Positions 41,617 through 50,032 of a DNA stretch of 64,000 bases are shown here, one piece after another. The notes below the pieces were generated by a model. It was not told the origin of the DNA, did no database searches, and saw only the letters and a program-made list of their open reading frames with translations. Each line of letters begins with the position of its first letter. Position 1 is the first letter of the stretch. A program made the translations under genes and the position numbers. The stretch is from Qiania dongpingensis (lineage in GTDB: Bacteria; Bacillota; Clostridia; Lachnospirales; Lachnospiraceae), in the NCBI RefSeq assembly GCF_014337195.1, contig NZ_CP060634.1:2356001-2420000 (forward strand). The letters are read 5' to 3'.

Positions 41617-42732
41617 ATGAGGGAGATCCATTTATCTAGGAAGATAGTGGAAGAGCGTCACAAAAAAGGTATCGGGCAGGAGGAGCTTGCCTCATACATC
41701 GGTGTATCCAAGGCCGCGGTCTCCAAATGGGAAAATGACCAGAGTTATCCGGATATCACGCTGCTTCCCAGATTGGCAGCTTTTTTTGATATCAGCGTGG
41801 ATGAGCTGATCGGCTATGAGCCCCAGATGACAAGGGAAGATATCAAGGAGCTTTACCGCCGGCTGGCCGTGAGATTTGAAAAAGAATCATTTGATCTGGT
41901 GCTGGAGGAATGTGAGGAGATCATAAAAAAATATTATTCCTGTTATCCTCTGCTTTTACAGATGATAACCCTTTTGCTGAATCACGCGGGAATCGCAGAA
42001 GAACCGGGGGCCGTTCTTCACAGAGCGCTGGAGATCATTGAACGGGTGGAAAAGGGGAGCGACGATGCCGATGAAAGAAAAACAGCCTTGACTATGAAGG
42101 CTTTGTGCCATCTAATGCTCGGACATCCGGAGAAGGTGCCGGAATACATCGGAGAACATATACGGCCTTTTTCTCAGGATGCAGAGCTTCTGGCAGAGTC
42201 GTATCGGGTACAGGGCCGTGTCAGGGAAGCGGAAGAAATCCTCCAGGTCTGCATGTATCAGCATCTATTGTACCTTGTGGGAGACGCTGCCGTCAGCATC
42301 GCAGGGACATCTGTCAAGGATGAAAGAATCGAGGAGATGATACGGAGGACCGTGAAGCTCGGAGAGCTGTTCCAAATGGAGCGTCTGCATTGGAACGCCA
42401 TGATTCAGTTATATATGTCCGCTATTGTGTATTATGCTGCCACAGAGAATAAAGAAGAAGGCCTGGCTATGCTGGAACGATACGGAAGATGCTGCTATTC
42501 TCCCGGATTTTCACCAATCCTCCATGGCGACAGTTATTTTGATCAGATCGACGGATGGCTGAAGGAGGAATTGGAGCTGGGAATACAGGCTCCGCGCAGC
42601 GAAGTCATGATAAAAGAGGCATATCTGAAAGGAGTCACGGAAAACCCATATCTGGACCGGTGGAGAAACGAGCCACGGTATCAGAAAGTCGTGAAGGAAA
42701 TGAAAAAGAATTCAGGAGGTAAAACGATATGA
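41617..42732 (+). CDS. XRE-family regulator with TPR-like C-terminal domain
   Basis: 371 residues from ATG 41617 (GAGGTGA upstream). HTH_XRE at residues ~5-65 (QEELASYIGVSKAAVSKWEN). The remaining ~300 residues are all-helical and TPR-like, as in Rgg- and RNPP-type sensors and many clostridial regulators. It is the first gene of a four-gene operon with 4-bp overlaps (PLDc_N protein, ABC ATPase, permease) and probably controls it. Confidence 0.85.
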   Translation: MREIHLSRKIVEERHKKGIGQEELASYIGVSKAAVSKWENDQSYPDITLLPRLAAFFDISVDELIGYEPQMTREDIKELYRRLAVRFEKESFDLVLEECEEIIKKYYSCYPLLLQMITLLLNHAGIAEEPGAVLHRALEIIERVEKGSDDADERKTALTMKALCHLMLGHPEKVPEYIGEHIRPFSQDAELLAESYRVQGRVREAEEILQVCMYQHLLYLVGDAAVSIAGTSVKDERIEEMIRRTVKLGELFQMERLHWNAMIQLYMSAIVYYAATENKEEGLAMLERYGRCCYSPGFSPILHGDSYFDQIDGWLKEELELGIQAPRSEVMIKEAYLKGVTENPYLDRWRNEPRYQKVVKEMKKNSGGKTI

Positions 42733-42932
42733 AGGTGTTATTGGAAAATCTTCCGTTATTGATGCCGCTCATCGTCATTGAACTGGTTCTCATGGCAACA
42801 GCTTTGATCCATATTTTCAGGCATCCGAATTACCGGTTTGGAAACCGGGTGGTCTGGATTCTGGCGGTGGTTTTCATTCAAATAATCGGGCCGGTCGTAT
42901 ATTTCCTTTTCGGAAGAGGAGAAGAAGAATGA
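42729..42932 (+). CDS. PLDc_N-domain small membrane protein (YxlE-like)
   Basis: 67 residues with two membrane spans (~10-30 and 40-60) joined by RHPNYRFGNRVVWILAVVF, the PLDc_N signature (FRHPNYRFG ... WI..V...QIIGPVVYFLFGR). It overlaps both neighbours by 4 bp. Homologues such as YxlE sit before YxlF/YxlG-type ABC genes in Bacillus. The role is thought to be regulatory or structural for the transporter, or in immunity. Confidence 0.85.
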   Translation: MKVLLENLPLLMPLIVIELVLMATALIHIFRHPNYRFGNRVVWILAVVFIQIIGPVVYFLFGRGEEE

Positions 42933-43846
42933 ACGCATTGAAAATTCTAAACTTAAAAAAGAGCTTTGGTGCTAATATGGTGATAAATGACATGTCCCTC
43001 GAGATCCCAGAACATTCAGTCTTTGGGTTTTTAGGACAGAATGGAGCCGGTAAGACGACTACCATGAAAATGATACTGGGATTTTTAAAGCCGGACGCCG
43101 GAAGAATAGAGATATTCGGTGAGCCGGTGGCATATGGGAAATCCGGTACAAATCGTTATGTGGGGTATCTGCCGGATGTGCCTCAGTTCTATTCTTATAT
43201 GAGGCCCATGGAATATCTGAGGCTTTGCGGGGCTGCGGCGGGAATGGAGCCGGAAGAGACAGAAGCGGCAGGAACCCGGCTTTTGGATATGGTGGGTCTT
43301 AAGAAAAATGGAAAGAAGATCGGAGGATTTTCAAGAGGGATGAAACAGAGACTTGGGATAGCCCAGGCCCTGCTCCACAGTCCGAAGCTTCTCATTTGTG
43401 ATGAGCCCACGTCGGCGCTCGACCCGGTGGGAAGAAAAGAAATTCTTGAGATTCTGGAGCAGGCCACGGAGAAGACTACGGTGCTCTTTTCCACTCATAT
43501 TCTTTCTGATGTAGAGCGGGTCTGCGACCGAGTCGCCGTGCTCCATGAGGGGAGGCTGGCGCTTTGCGGGACGATGGAAGAGATTCGGACGGCTAAAAAG
43601 AGCAGCGGCATCTATGTGGAATTCCGGAAAAAAGAAGAGTGGAAAAAATTTCGGGAGCTGCCGGAGCTCAGCCATATATTCGTCCATGCGGAAGCATCCG
43701 GAAGAGGGGCGGCCATCCGAACTGCCGATGTGGACGGAACAGGGAATGAGATCCTGCAGGCGCTTGAATGCCATGGACTGGTGCCTCTAAAGTTTGAGAT
43801 ACAGGAGCCGGGGCTGGAGGATTTGTTTATGGAGGCGGTATTATGA
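42929..43846 (+). CDS. ABC transporter ATPase (YxlF/BcrA-like)
   Basis: 305 residues. Walker A GQNGAGKTTTMKM (~residue 38), signature FSRGMKQRLGIAQALL, Walker B LLICDEPTSALDP, and the H-loop in LFSTHILSD. The C-terminal ~80 residues are the DUF4162-like extension usual in BcrA/YxlF-type ATPases. It pairs with the permease encoded next (4-bp overlap). The complex likely exports or excludes a peptide or antibiotic; the substrate is unknown. Confidence 0.9.
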   Translation: MNALKILNLKKSFGANMVINDMSLEIPEHSVFGFLGQNGAGKTTTMKMILGFLKPDAGRIEIFGEPVAYGKSGTNRYVGYLPDVPQFYSYMRPMEYLRLCGAAAGMEPEETEAAGTRLLDMVGLKKNGKKIGGFSRGMKQRLGIAQALLHSPKLLICDEPTSALDPVGRKEILEILEQATEKTTVLFSTHILSDVERVCDRVAVLHEGRLALCGTMEEIRTAKKSSGIYVEFRKKEEWKKFRELPELSHIFVHAEASGRGAAIRTADVDGTGNEILQALECHGLVPLKFEIQEPGLEDLFMEAVL

Positions 43847-44610
43847 GGGCATATGGAGCATTTATGAAAAAAGAGTTCTTGGAGCTTTTCAGGACCTACA
43901 AATGGCTGGTGATGGGGCTTGTATTCTTATTATTGGGGATCATGTCGCCTTTGGCGGCCAAGTTTCTGCCGGAGCTCATGAAAGAATTCATGCCGGAAGG
44001 AATGCAGATCGCTCTTACTGAACCGTCGGCATTGGACGCCTGGGCACAGTTTTTTAAAAATGTCACTCAAATCGGGCTGATTATTTTGGTTATTTTGTTC
44101 AGCGGAAGCATGGCTTTTGAATACGGGAAAGGGACTTTAGTCCCCATATTGGCGAAAGGAATGCCCAGGAAAACAGTGATTCTTGCTAAGTTCACGGCGG
44201 CTTCCGCGACCTGGACAGGAGCTTACCTGCTGAGTTTTCTGACCGCCTGGTTTTATGCCTGGTATTTCTGGAGGGGAGGGGCTTGGAGCGCGGCACTTCC
44301 ATTTTCCGTATTCTGCCTGTGGCTGTTCGGTGTTTTACTCGTTGCCGCCTCTCTGTTCGGAGGCGTTCTGTTCGGTACGATTTATGGCAGTCTTCTGTTT
44401 ACCGGAGGGATCGTCGTCCTTCAGTTTCTTCTTAATATGGTACCTAAGGTTGGAAGGTATCTGCCGGTGAGTTTGGCCTCTCAGAATATGGCGCTTCTTC
44501 AGGGGACTGCCGTACCTGCAGATTTGGCGTGGGCTGCAGTGACCGCGGCGGTTTTGACGGTTCTTTTCTTATCCGCCTCCTGTTCTGTGTTCGGGAAAAA
44601 ACAGATTTAA
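43843..44610 (+). CDS. ABC transporter permease (YxlG/ABC-2 type)
   Basis: 255 residues with six predicted spans and the ABC-2 family start MKKEFLELFRTYKWLVMGLV, preceded by a few residues. PILAKGMPRKTVILAKF in the middle is the coupling region shared by ABC-2 permeases of the bacitracin/YxlG type. It is the last gene of the XRE/PLDc_N/ABC operon. Confidence 0.85.
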   Translation: MRAYGAFMKKEFLELFRTYKWLVMGLVFLLLGIMSPLAAKFLPELMKEFMPEGMQIALTEPSALDAWAQFFKNVTQIGLIILVILFSGSMAFEYGKGTLVPILAKGMPRKTVILAKFTAASATWTGAYLLSFLTAWFYAWYFWRGGAWSAALPFSVFCLWLFGVLLVAASLFGGVLFGTIYGSLLFTGGIVVLQFLLNMVPKVGRYLPVSLASQNMALLQGTAVPADLAWAAVTAAVLTVLFLSASCSVFGKKQI

Positions 44611-44652
44611 AGAAAACAGCAGAATACGCGTATAAAAAATGTGTGGATAGGA

Positions 44653-44681
44653 TTGACAAAATGGGATATCCTCGGTATTAT
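44653..44681 (+). promoter_or_regulatory. Consensus promoter of the SDR gene
   Basis: TTGACA (44653-44658), 17-bp spacer, TATTAT (44676-44681), 71 bp before the ATG. Confidence 0.8.
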
Positions 44682-44751
44682 CAATATGTTGCACGCGTTA
44701 AAAAATAGACAAAAGCGCCGAATCGCGCATATGTGAGAAGGAGGCATATTC

Positions 44752-45495
44752 ATGCTTAAGGGAAAGGTAGCGGTTGTTACAGGAGGAACGAGGGGAATCG
44801 GTTATGCGACCGTCAAAAAGTTTCTGGATAATGGGGCGTCGGTAGTCCTGTGCGGTTCCAGGAAAGAGACAGTGGACAAGGCGCTGGAAAAGCTCAAGGC
44901 AGAAAACAGCAGTTATGAGGTGTCCGGTGTGTGGCCCGATCTGGGAAATTATGCTGAGGTGGAAGAATGCTTTAACCAGATAAAGGAAAGGCTTGGAAAG
45001 ATTGATATTCTGGTCAACAATGCAGGTATTTCTGCAATGGGAAGCATCTATGATTATAAAGAAAAGGATTTCAAGAAGATTATGGAGCTCAATGTGGAAG
45101 CAGTGTTTAACTGCTCCAAAGCGGCCGCAATCCATATGAGAGAGCAGAAGAGCGGAGTGATTCTGAATACCAGCTCCATGGTTAGCCTCTACGGACAGGC
45201 GTCCGGCTGCGGTTATCCGGCTTCCAAATTTGCCGTGAATGGTCTTACGAAATCTCTGGCGAGAGAGCTTGGCAAAGATGGTATCCGCGTAAATGCAGTA
45301 GCTCCCGGGGTGACCAGGACCGATATGATGGACGCTGTGCCGGAATCAGTGATAAAGCCCCTGATCGAGACCATTCCTCTCAAAAAAATAGGAGAGCCGG
45401 AGGACGTGGCGAACGCATTCTTGTTCCTGGCCAGCGATATGGCGGCATATGTGTCAGGAGAGATCCTGTCCGTGGACGGAGCTGCAATGAGCTGA
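44752..45495 (+). CDS. Short-chain dehydrogenase/reductase (FabG/HSDH-like)
   Basis: 247 residues, classical SDR. Nucleotide loop TGGTRGIGYAT (residues ~10-20), NNAGIS (~88), catalytic Ser in NTSSMVS (~142) and YPASK (~155), and the C-terminal SVDGAAMS. Closest in feel are FabG-type reductases and clostridial hydroxysteroid dehydrogenases such as BaiA, but the substrate cannot be told from sequence. It is monocistronic with its own promoter and AAGGAGG. No fatty-acid synthesis genes are nearby, so a role outside that pathway is likely. Confidence 0.85.
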   Translation: MLKGKVAVVTGGTRGIGYATVKKFLDNGASVVLCGSRKETVDKALEKLKAENSSYEVSGVWPDLGNYAEVEECFNQIKERLGKIDILVNNAGISAMGSIYDYKEKDFKKIMELNVEAVFNCSKAAAIHMREQKSGVILNTSSMVSLYGQASGCGYPASKFAVNGLTKSLARELGKDGIRVNAVAPGVTRTDMMDAVPESVIKPLIETIPLKKIGEPEDVANAFLFLASDMAAYVSGEILSVDGAAMS

Positions 45496-45553
45496 GCCTG
45501 TCGGGCAGAAAATTGATACCTTATCACGCGGAGTGCGCCTGCCCGGAATCTTT

Positions 45554-45633
45554 CTGCCAGCGAGCCGCCTGGATGGAATCGAATTTCCGCCTGCCTCATC
45601 TGGCTATAAGGATACGTTTTTTGAAAGATATGA
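45554..45633. repeat. Dispersed repeat, copy C (inverted, partial)
   Basis: About 80 bp matches, in reverse complement, the left part of copies A and B (their ATATCTTT-AAAAAACGTATC ... CATCCAGGCGGCTCGCTGG segment) at roughly 85-90 percent. The right inverted repeat is missing. It fills most of the 45496-45738 gap. Confidence 0.75.
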
Positions 45634-45738
45634 AAAGGGATGTCCTCGGGCATAAATTGACAAAAGCCGGGCTGTGCGGTATGGTAGAAGAAAATGGATT
45701 CTTCTGGAAGTGAAGGATCTCGGAAATGGGGGTTTTTC

Positions 45739-46344
45739 ATGAATCATAAAGCAATGTATAAGATCAGCTACGGCCTTTATGTTCTGACGGCGAGAGAGGG
45801 AGAGAAGGACAATGGATGCATCATCAATACGGCTGTCCAGGTCACCACGTCTCCAAACCGCGTCTCCATTACGGTCAATAAGCAGAATAAGACCCATGAT
45901 ATGATAATGGCGACGGGACTCTTTAATGTGTCCTCGCTGACGGAAGAGGTCCCTTTTTCTGTGATTAAGCATTTCGGTTTTCAGAGCGGACGGGATACGG
46001 AGAAGCTCGAGGAGTGGGAAGGGGCCATGAGAACGGAGAATGGACTGTATGCCATTGCGAAATATACCAATGCTTACATATCGGCCAAGGTGATGGATTC
46101 CATCGATCTGGGCACTCACACCATGTTCCTCGCGGATGTGACCGATGCGCAGGTATTCAGTGAAGTGCCTTCTCTGACTTACGGCTTCTATCAGAGCAAT
46201 ATAAAACCCAAGCCGGAAAAGACGAAGAAGACCGGATACCGGTGCCGGATATGCGGATACGTATATGAAGGCGAACCGCTTCCGGAGGATTTTGTCTGTC
46301 CGATCTGCAAGCACGGGGCGGCAGATTTTGAAAAAATTGAGTAA
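45739..46344 (+). CDS. Flavin reductase-rubredoxin fusion (high-molecular-weight rubredoxin)
   Basis: 201 residues. Residues ~1-150 are an FMN-binding flavin reductase-like (split barrel) domain: NTAVQVTTSPNRVSITVNK, then FGFQSGRDTEKLE. Residues ~160-201 are a rubredoxin with CRICGYVYEG and CPICKHGAADFEKIE, all four Fe ligands present. Such Hrb proteins pass electrons from NADH oxidoreductases to flavodiiron proteins in O2/NO detoxification. ATG 45739 is chosen because homologues begin there; the ribosome site (GGGGG) is weak. It stands alone in this window. Confidence 0.88.
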   Translation: MNHKAMYKISYGLYVLTAREGEKDNGCIINTAVQVTTSPNRVSITVNKQNKTHDMIMATGLFNVSSLTEEVPFSVIKHFGFQSGRDTEKLEEWEGAMRTENGLYAIAKYTNAYISAKVMDSIDLGTHTMFLADVTDAQVFSEVPSLTYGFYQSNIKPKPEKTKKTGYRCRICGYVYEGEPLPEDFVCPICKHGAADFEKIE

Positions 46345-46393
46345 TGGAAAGAGCGTCACGCCGAATGTCAGGCGGATGATGATTTTTAGGCGG

Positions 46394-46419
46394 ACCGGCT
46401 TTTGAAAAGCCGGTTTTTG
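46394..46419 (+). terminator. Intrinsic terminator
   Basis: ACCGGCTTTT (46394-46403) and AAAAGCCGGT (46405-46414), then TTTT. It ends the flavin reductase gene. Confidence 0.85.
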
Positions 46420-46421
46420 CT

Positions 46422-46450
46422 TTGACTGGACGAAGAAAAAGAGATACAAT
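46422..46450 (+). promoter_or_regulatory. Promoter of the hydroxy-acid oxidase/greA unit
   Basis: TTGACT (46422-46427), 17-bp spacer, TACAAT (46445-46450), directly after the terminator. Confidence 0.8.
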
Positions 46451-46497
46451 AGAGAAAAATCATGGTGGGGAATCCCAGGCAAAATCAGGAGGAGATT

Positions 46498-47526
46498 ATG
46501 ACATATCAGGAAATGTTGGAAAACGCGCGTACCTGTATTGGAGAATATTGTAAGGCATGTCCTGTATGCAACGGAAGGGCATGCAGGAACCAGATGCCCG
46601 GTCCCGGAGCAAAGGGCGCCGGGGATACGGCAATCCGGAATTACGATAAATGGCAGGAGATCCGTGTGAACATGGATACGCTCTGCCCCAATGATCCGGT
46701 GGACACCGGGCTGGAGCTTTTCGGGAAACATTTCCGGTTTCCATTTTTTGCCGGACCTGTCGGCGCCGTGAATCTTCACTACGGAGATGCATACAATGAC
46801 GAAAGCTATAACGAGGTTTTGGTATCGGCCTGTGCCGCTTCGGGAATCGCTGCGTTTACCGGTGACGGGACGAATCCGGCTGTGATGAGGGGAGCCACTG
46901 CGGCCATAAGCCGAGCGGGAGGCGCGGGCGTCCCCACGGTGAAGCCCTGGAACCTGGAAACAGTATTGGAGAAAATGGATGCGGTGACGGCTTCCGGGGC
47001 CTTTGCCGCGGCCATGGATGTGGATGCGGCGGGACTTCCTTTTTTGAAAAACATGACTCCTCCTGCCGGAAGGAAATCCGTAGAAGAGCTTAAGAATATC
47101 GTGGGTTTCTGTAAGGGAGTGCCTTTTATCGTAAAAGGCATTATGACAGTAAAAGGAGCTCTTAAGGCGAAAGAAGCCGGTGCGGCAGGCATTGTAGTTT
47201 CCAATCACGGAGGGCGTGTGCTGGATCAGTGTCCTTCCACGGCAGAGGTTTTGGAAGAAATCGTCAGGGCTGTGGACGGCTCCATGAAAATCTTTGTGGA
47301 TGGGGGAATCCGTTCCGGAACAGACGTGTTCAAGGCTCTGGCCCTGGGGGCCGACGCGGTCATCATCGCAAGGCCGTTCGTCACGGCGGTCTATGGCGGC
47401 GGCGCGGAAGGTGTGGCGGCCTATGTGGATAAGATTGGTTCAGAATTGGCGGACACCATGTCCATGTGCGGCGCTTCTTCCCTGGAGGATATCACCAGGG
47501 ACATGATATGGAGTCCGGGGAGATAG
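46498..47526 (+). CDS. FMN-dependent alpha-hydroxy-acid oxidase/dehydrogenase family protein
   Basis: 342 residues from ATG 46498 behind AGGAGGAG. TIM-barrel flavoprotein of the L-lactate/glycolate oxidase family. The catalytic His/Arg segment is SNHGGRVLD (~residue 240), the phosphate-binding part FVDGGIRSGTDVFKALALGA (~275). The N-terminus carries a cluster CIGEYCKACPVCNGRAC at residues 12-28 that normal family members lack; it could bind a metal or an Fe-S cluster. GreA follows 21 bp later and may be cotranscribed. The substrate is unknown; lactate is possible. Confidence 0.83.
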   Translation: MTYQEMLENARTCIGEYCKACPVCNGRACRNQMPGPGAKGAGDTAIRNYDKWQEIRVNMDTLCPNDPVDTGLELFGKHFRFPFFAGPVGAVNLHYGDAYNDESYNEVLVSACAASGIAAFTGDGTNPAVMRGATAAISRAGGAGVPTVKPWNLETVLEKMDAVTASGAFAAAMDVDAAGLPFLKNMTPPAGRKSVEELKNIVGFCKGVPFIVKGIMTVKGALKAKEAGAAGIVVSNHGGRVLDQCPSTAEVLEEIVRAVDGSMKIFVDGGIRSGTDVFKALALGADAVIIARPFVTAVYGGGAEGVAAYVDKIGSELADTMSMCGASSLEDITRDMIWSPGR

Positions 47527-47547
47527 TTGGAAAAGGATGGTCATAAA

Positions 47548-48051
47548 ATGCGGAATCAGTTGACGAGTAAAGATGTGGAACGAATCGAGGAAGAGATCGA
47601 GTACCGGAAACTGGTAGTGAGGAAACAGGCTTTAGAGGCGGTGAAGGAAGCGCGGGCTCACGGGGACCTGAGTGAAAATTTTGAATACCATGCGGCAAAA
47701 AAGGATAAGAATCAAAATGAGAGCCGTATCCGTTATTTGGAGAGGATGCTCAAAACATCAGAGGTGGTGCCGGAAGATTCAAAGGACGACGAGGTGGGCC
47801 TGAACAATACGGTCAGACTTTACTTTGAAGAAGATGACACGGAGGAGACTTATAAGCTGGTCACTTCTGTGCGGGGGAATTCCCTGAAGCATTACATTAG
47901 TACGGAGTCTCCCATCGGGAGGGCCATTTTCGGCCATAAAGTCGGAGATACCGTACATGTCAAAGTGAATGACAATTATGGCTATGACGTAGTGATCCGC
48001 TCCATAGAGAACACGGTGGACGACGGGACGGATAAACTGCGGAGCTTCTGA
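47548..48051 (+). CDS. greA: Transcription elongation factor GreA
   Basis: 167 residues from ATG 47548 (AAAAGGATGG upstream; a TTG at 47527 is also in frame). The N-terminal coiled coil has the acidic tip ARAHGDLSENFEYHAAK, with the D-L-S-E-N residues that hold Mg2+ in the RNA polymerase secondary channel. The C-terminal FKBP-like domain has STESPIGRAIFGHKVGD, the GreA signature. It rescues backtracked polymerase. Greater divergence than usual suggests a second GreA-type factor may exist elsewhere. Confidence 0.88.
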   Translation: MRNQLTSKDVERIEEEIEYRKLVVRKQALEAVKEARAHGDLSENFEYHAAKKDKNQNESRIRYLERMLKTSEVVPEDSKDDEVGLNNTVRLYFEEDDTEETYKLVTSVRGNSLKHYISTESPIGRAIFGHKVGDTVHVKVNDNYGYDVVIRSIENTVDDGTDKLRSF

Positions 48052-48082
48052 TGCCAATACAGAAAAGAAAGGTTATAGACAT

Positions 48083-48862
48083 ATGGATATACTGATTGGG
48101 ATCATGATACCATTCATTGGGACGACGCTGGGATCCGCCTGCGTATTTTTCTTGAAAGACAAGATACGGCCGGGGATACAAAAGGTTTTGCTGGGATTCG
48201 CTTCCGGCGTGATGGTAGCGGCTTCCGTATGGTCATTGCTGATTCCTGCCATAGAGCTTTCAGATGATATGGGAAAGTTCTCTTTCGTGCCGGCGGCTGT
48301 TGGCATGCTGATCGGCATGGCGTTCCTTTTGCTCCTTGACAAACGGGTACCGCATCAGCATCTGGAATGCAATACGCCCGAGGGACCAGTCAGCAGCTGC
48401 AGAAAGAGTACGATGCTGATCCTGGCAGTGACACTTCACAATATCCCGGAGGGAATGGCTGTAGGCGTGGTATTTGCGGGGCTTTTGTCGGGAGAGAGCG
48501 GCATCACCATGACCGGCGCTGTGGCTCTGGCCCTGGGGATGGCGATTCAGAACTTCCCGGAAGGAGCCATCATTTCCATGCCCCTGAAAAGTGAAGGAGG
48601 CGTCAGCCGCTGGCGGGCGTTCCTCATGGGAAGTCTTTCCGGAGTGGTAGAACCGCTGGGAGCGGCGGCCATGATCCTGCTGGCTCAGTATTTTGTGCCG
48701 GTCCTCCCTTATCTGCTGGCATTTGCTGCGGGAGCTATGATCTATGTGGTGGTAGAAGAACTGATTCCGGAGGCCTCGGAGGGAGAACATTCGAATCTGG
48801 GTACTATGGGATTTGCGATTGGTTTTGTGCTCATGATGATCCTGGACGTGGCTCTGGGGTAG
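48083..48862 (+). CDS. ZIP-family metal transporter (ZupT-like)
   Basis: 259 residues with eight predicted spans. The two metal-site motifs are intact: LHNIPEGMAVG (~residue 118) and QNFPEGAIIS (~155), plus VVEELIPEA (~225). These give the binuclear metal centre of GufA/ZupT-type transporters. It would import Zn, Fe or Mn. It heads a run of metal-related genes reaching to 50.9 kb. Confidence 0.9.
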   Translation: MDILIGIMIPFIGTTLGSACVFFLKDKIRPGIQKVLLGFASGVMVAASVWSLLIPAIELSDDMGKFSFVPAAVGMLIGMAFLLLLDKRVPHQHLECNTPEGPVSSCRKSTMLILAVTLHNIPEGMAVGVVFAGLLSGESGITMTGAVALALGMAIQNFPEGAIISMPLKSEGGVSRWRAFLMGSLSGVVEPLGAAAMILLAQYFVPVLPYLLAFAAGAMIYVVVEELIPEASEGEHSNLGTMGFAIGFVLMMILDVALG

Positions 48863-48888
48863 AAGGTTTAAAACGAGAAAAGAATCGG

Positions 48889-48929
48889 ACAGGGGAGCAA
48901 TTGAGAATCTTTCTCGGTTACTCCCCTGT
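48889..48929 (+). terminator. Hairpin after the ZIP gene
   Basis: ACAGGGGAG (48889-48897) / CTCCCCTGT (48921-48929), 9 bp, with an inner TTGAGAA/TTCTC pair. No T-run follows, so terminator activity is uncertain. Confidence 0.5.
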
Positions 48930-48979
48930 ACAAACATCGGATAATCGTGTATCATGGAATTGGGTTAGTTATAACTAAC
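48927..48979 (+). promoter_or_regulatory. Promoter with a perfect DtxR-type palindrome
   Basis: TGTACA (48927-48932), 17-bp spacer, TATCAT (48950-48955), then the perfect 16-bp palindrome GTTAGTTATAACTAAC (48964-48979) over the expected start site. The same arrangement recurs at 50033-50084. Confidence 0.7.
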
Positions 48980-48995
48980 ATAAAAGGAGGGAAAA

Positions 48996-49289
48996 ATGAG
49001 CATTGTGATCGTAGGAGGACATGACCGTATGGTCTGTCAATATAAAAAAATCTGTAAGAATTTTAATTGTAAAGCGAAAGTTTTCACCCAGATGGCGGCC
49101 GGAATGAACAAACAGATAGGACGTCCGGATCTCCTGGTGCTTTTTACCAATACGGTTTCCCATAAAATGATCAAATGCGCGGTGGACGAAGCAAAACGGG
49201 CCAATATAGAAATCATACGCTGCCATACCAGCAGCGGGACCGCACTCTGCGAGATATTGGAAAGAAGATGCGCGGAAGTATACCTTTGA
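48996..49289 (+). CDS. DUF2325 protein, probably metal-regulated
   Basis: 97 residues with AAAGGAGG before the ATG. DUF2325 pattern: SIVIVGGHDRMVCQYKKICK, then PDLLVLFTNTVSHKMIKCAV and IIRCHTSSGTALCEILE, with several Cys/His. Members are small Rossmann-like proteins often found near Feo and other metal genes; the function is unknown. The upstream palindrome suggests control by a DtxR-type repressor. The final codons (TACCTTTGA) coincide with the start of repeat copy B, so the natural C-terminus may have been altered slightly. Confidence 0.8.
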   Translation: MSIVIVGGHDRMVCQYKKICKNFNCKAKVFTQMAAGMNKQIGRPDLLVLFTNTVSHKMIKCAVDEAKRANIEIIRCHTSSGTALCEILERRCAEVYL

Positions 49290-50007
49290 ATATCTTTAAA
49301 AAAACGTATCTTTATAACCAGATGAGACAGGAGGAAATCCGATTCCATCCAGGCGGCTCGCTGGCAGCCATAACCAGCATCTTTACGGCCTCCAGTCGGT
49401 CCTTTCCAACTGACATGGATAAATCGATATTTTTCCATGTCAGATTCCAATAAAAACCTGCATGAGATTCGGTTTTTACCTCCCTGCGGCCGGGAAGATC
49501 CTGCTAACGGCCTTGCGGCGCTCACCTTACGATGGAATCGGATCGTTCCTCCCGCTCCTCTTGCCGCACCAAAGTAGGCGCTCGTTTGTTATAAAAGCCA
49601 TTGGGGCGGCCCACCGCGGCCCGCTGCCATAAGGCGCGCGGGCCGTGTGGATATCCGATCCTTTTCTGGAATCAAAAGAATGGAAGTCATCCGAAATGGT
49701 GCGGCAGGCAGGGCGCCGGCAGAAGGATTCCGGGCCGGCCTAAAGGTGAGCGCTGCAGGGCAGAGGTCGATGTTCCCCAAGCGGAGGGAGGCAGAAACGG
49801 AAATACCGATTCCGTTTCTGAGCGAACCGGAGACGGAAAATCATCCGGATTTTCCGTCGACATGTGAGTGGTACTCCTGGAGCGGGGATAAAGCGGCCCC
49901 TGAATCGCCAGCGAACCGAAATCGTGACGGTCCGGAACTTCTGCCGGCGTTTAACTGGAACTTATTCGGAGCTTACTGAGAATGATTTCAAAAAGTATTT
50001 TGTATTA
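49281..50007. repeat. Dispersed repeat, copy B, with palindrome-rich insert
   Basis: 49287-49552 matches copy A (left module; inverted repeats at 49330-49349 and 49531-49552 enclose 223 bp, as in A). 49932-50007 matches the right module of A. Between them, 49553-49931 is absent from A. It is full of palindromes, such as AGAAACGGAA/TTCCGTTTCT (49793-49819), GACGGAAAATC/GATTTTCCGTC (49832-49858) and CGGCCCGC/GCGGGCCG near 49617-49645. No gene is credible in it. Confidence 0.85.
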
Positions 50008-50032
50008 TCATAATAAAAATAACAAAGTATTA

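Noticed and set aside
44752..45495. Naming the SDR as a bile-acid hydroxysteroid dehydrogenase
   Set aside because: Only general SDR motifs are shared; no bile-acid genes are nearby, so the substrate stays open.
45604..47208. Minus-strand open frame of 534 codons opposite the rubredoxin and hydroxy-acid oxidase genes
   Set aside because: Two well-identified + strand genes with promoters and terminators occupy this stretch.
49647..49979. 110-codon frame inside repeat copy B
   Set aside because: It spans multiple palindromes, has no ribosome site, and the middle part is absent from copy A.
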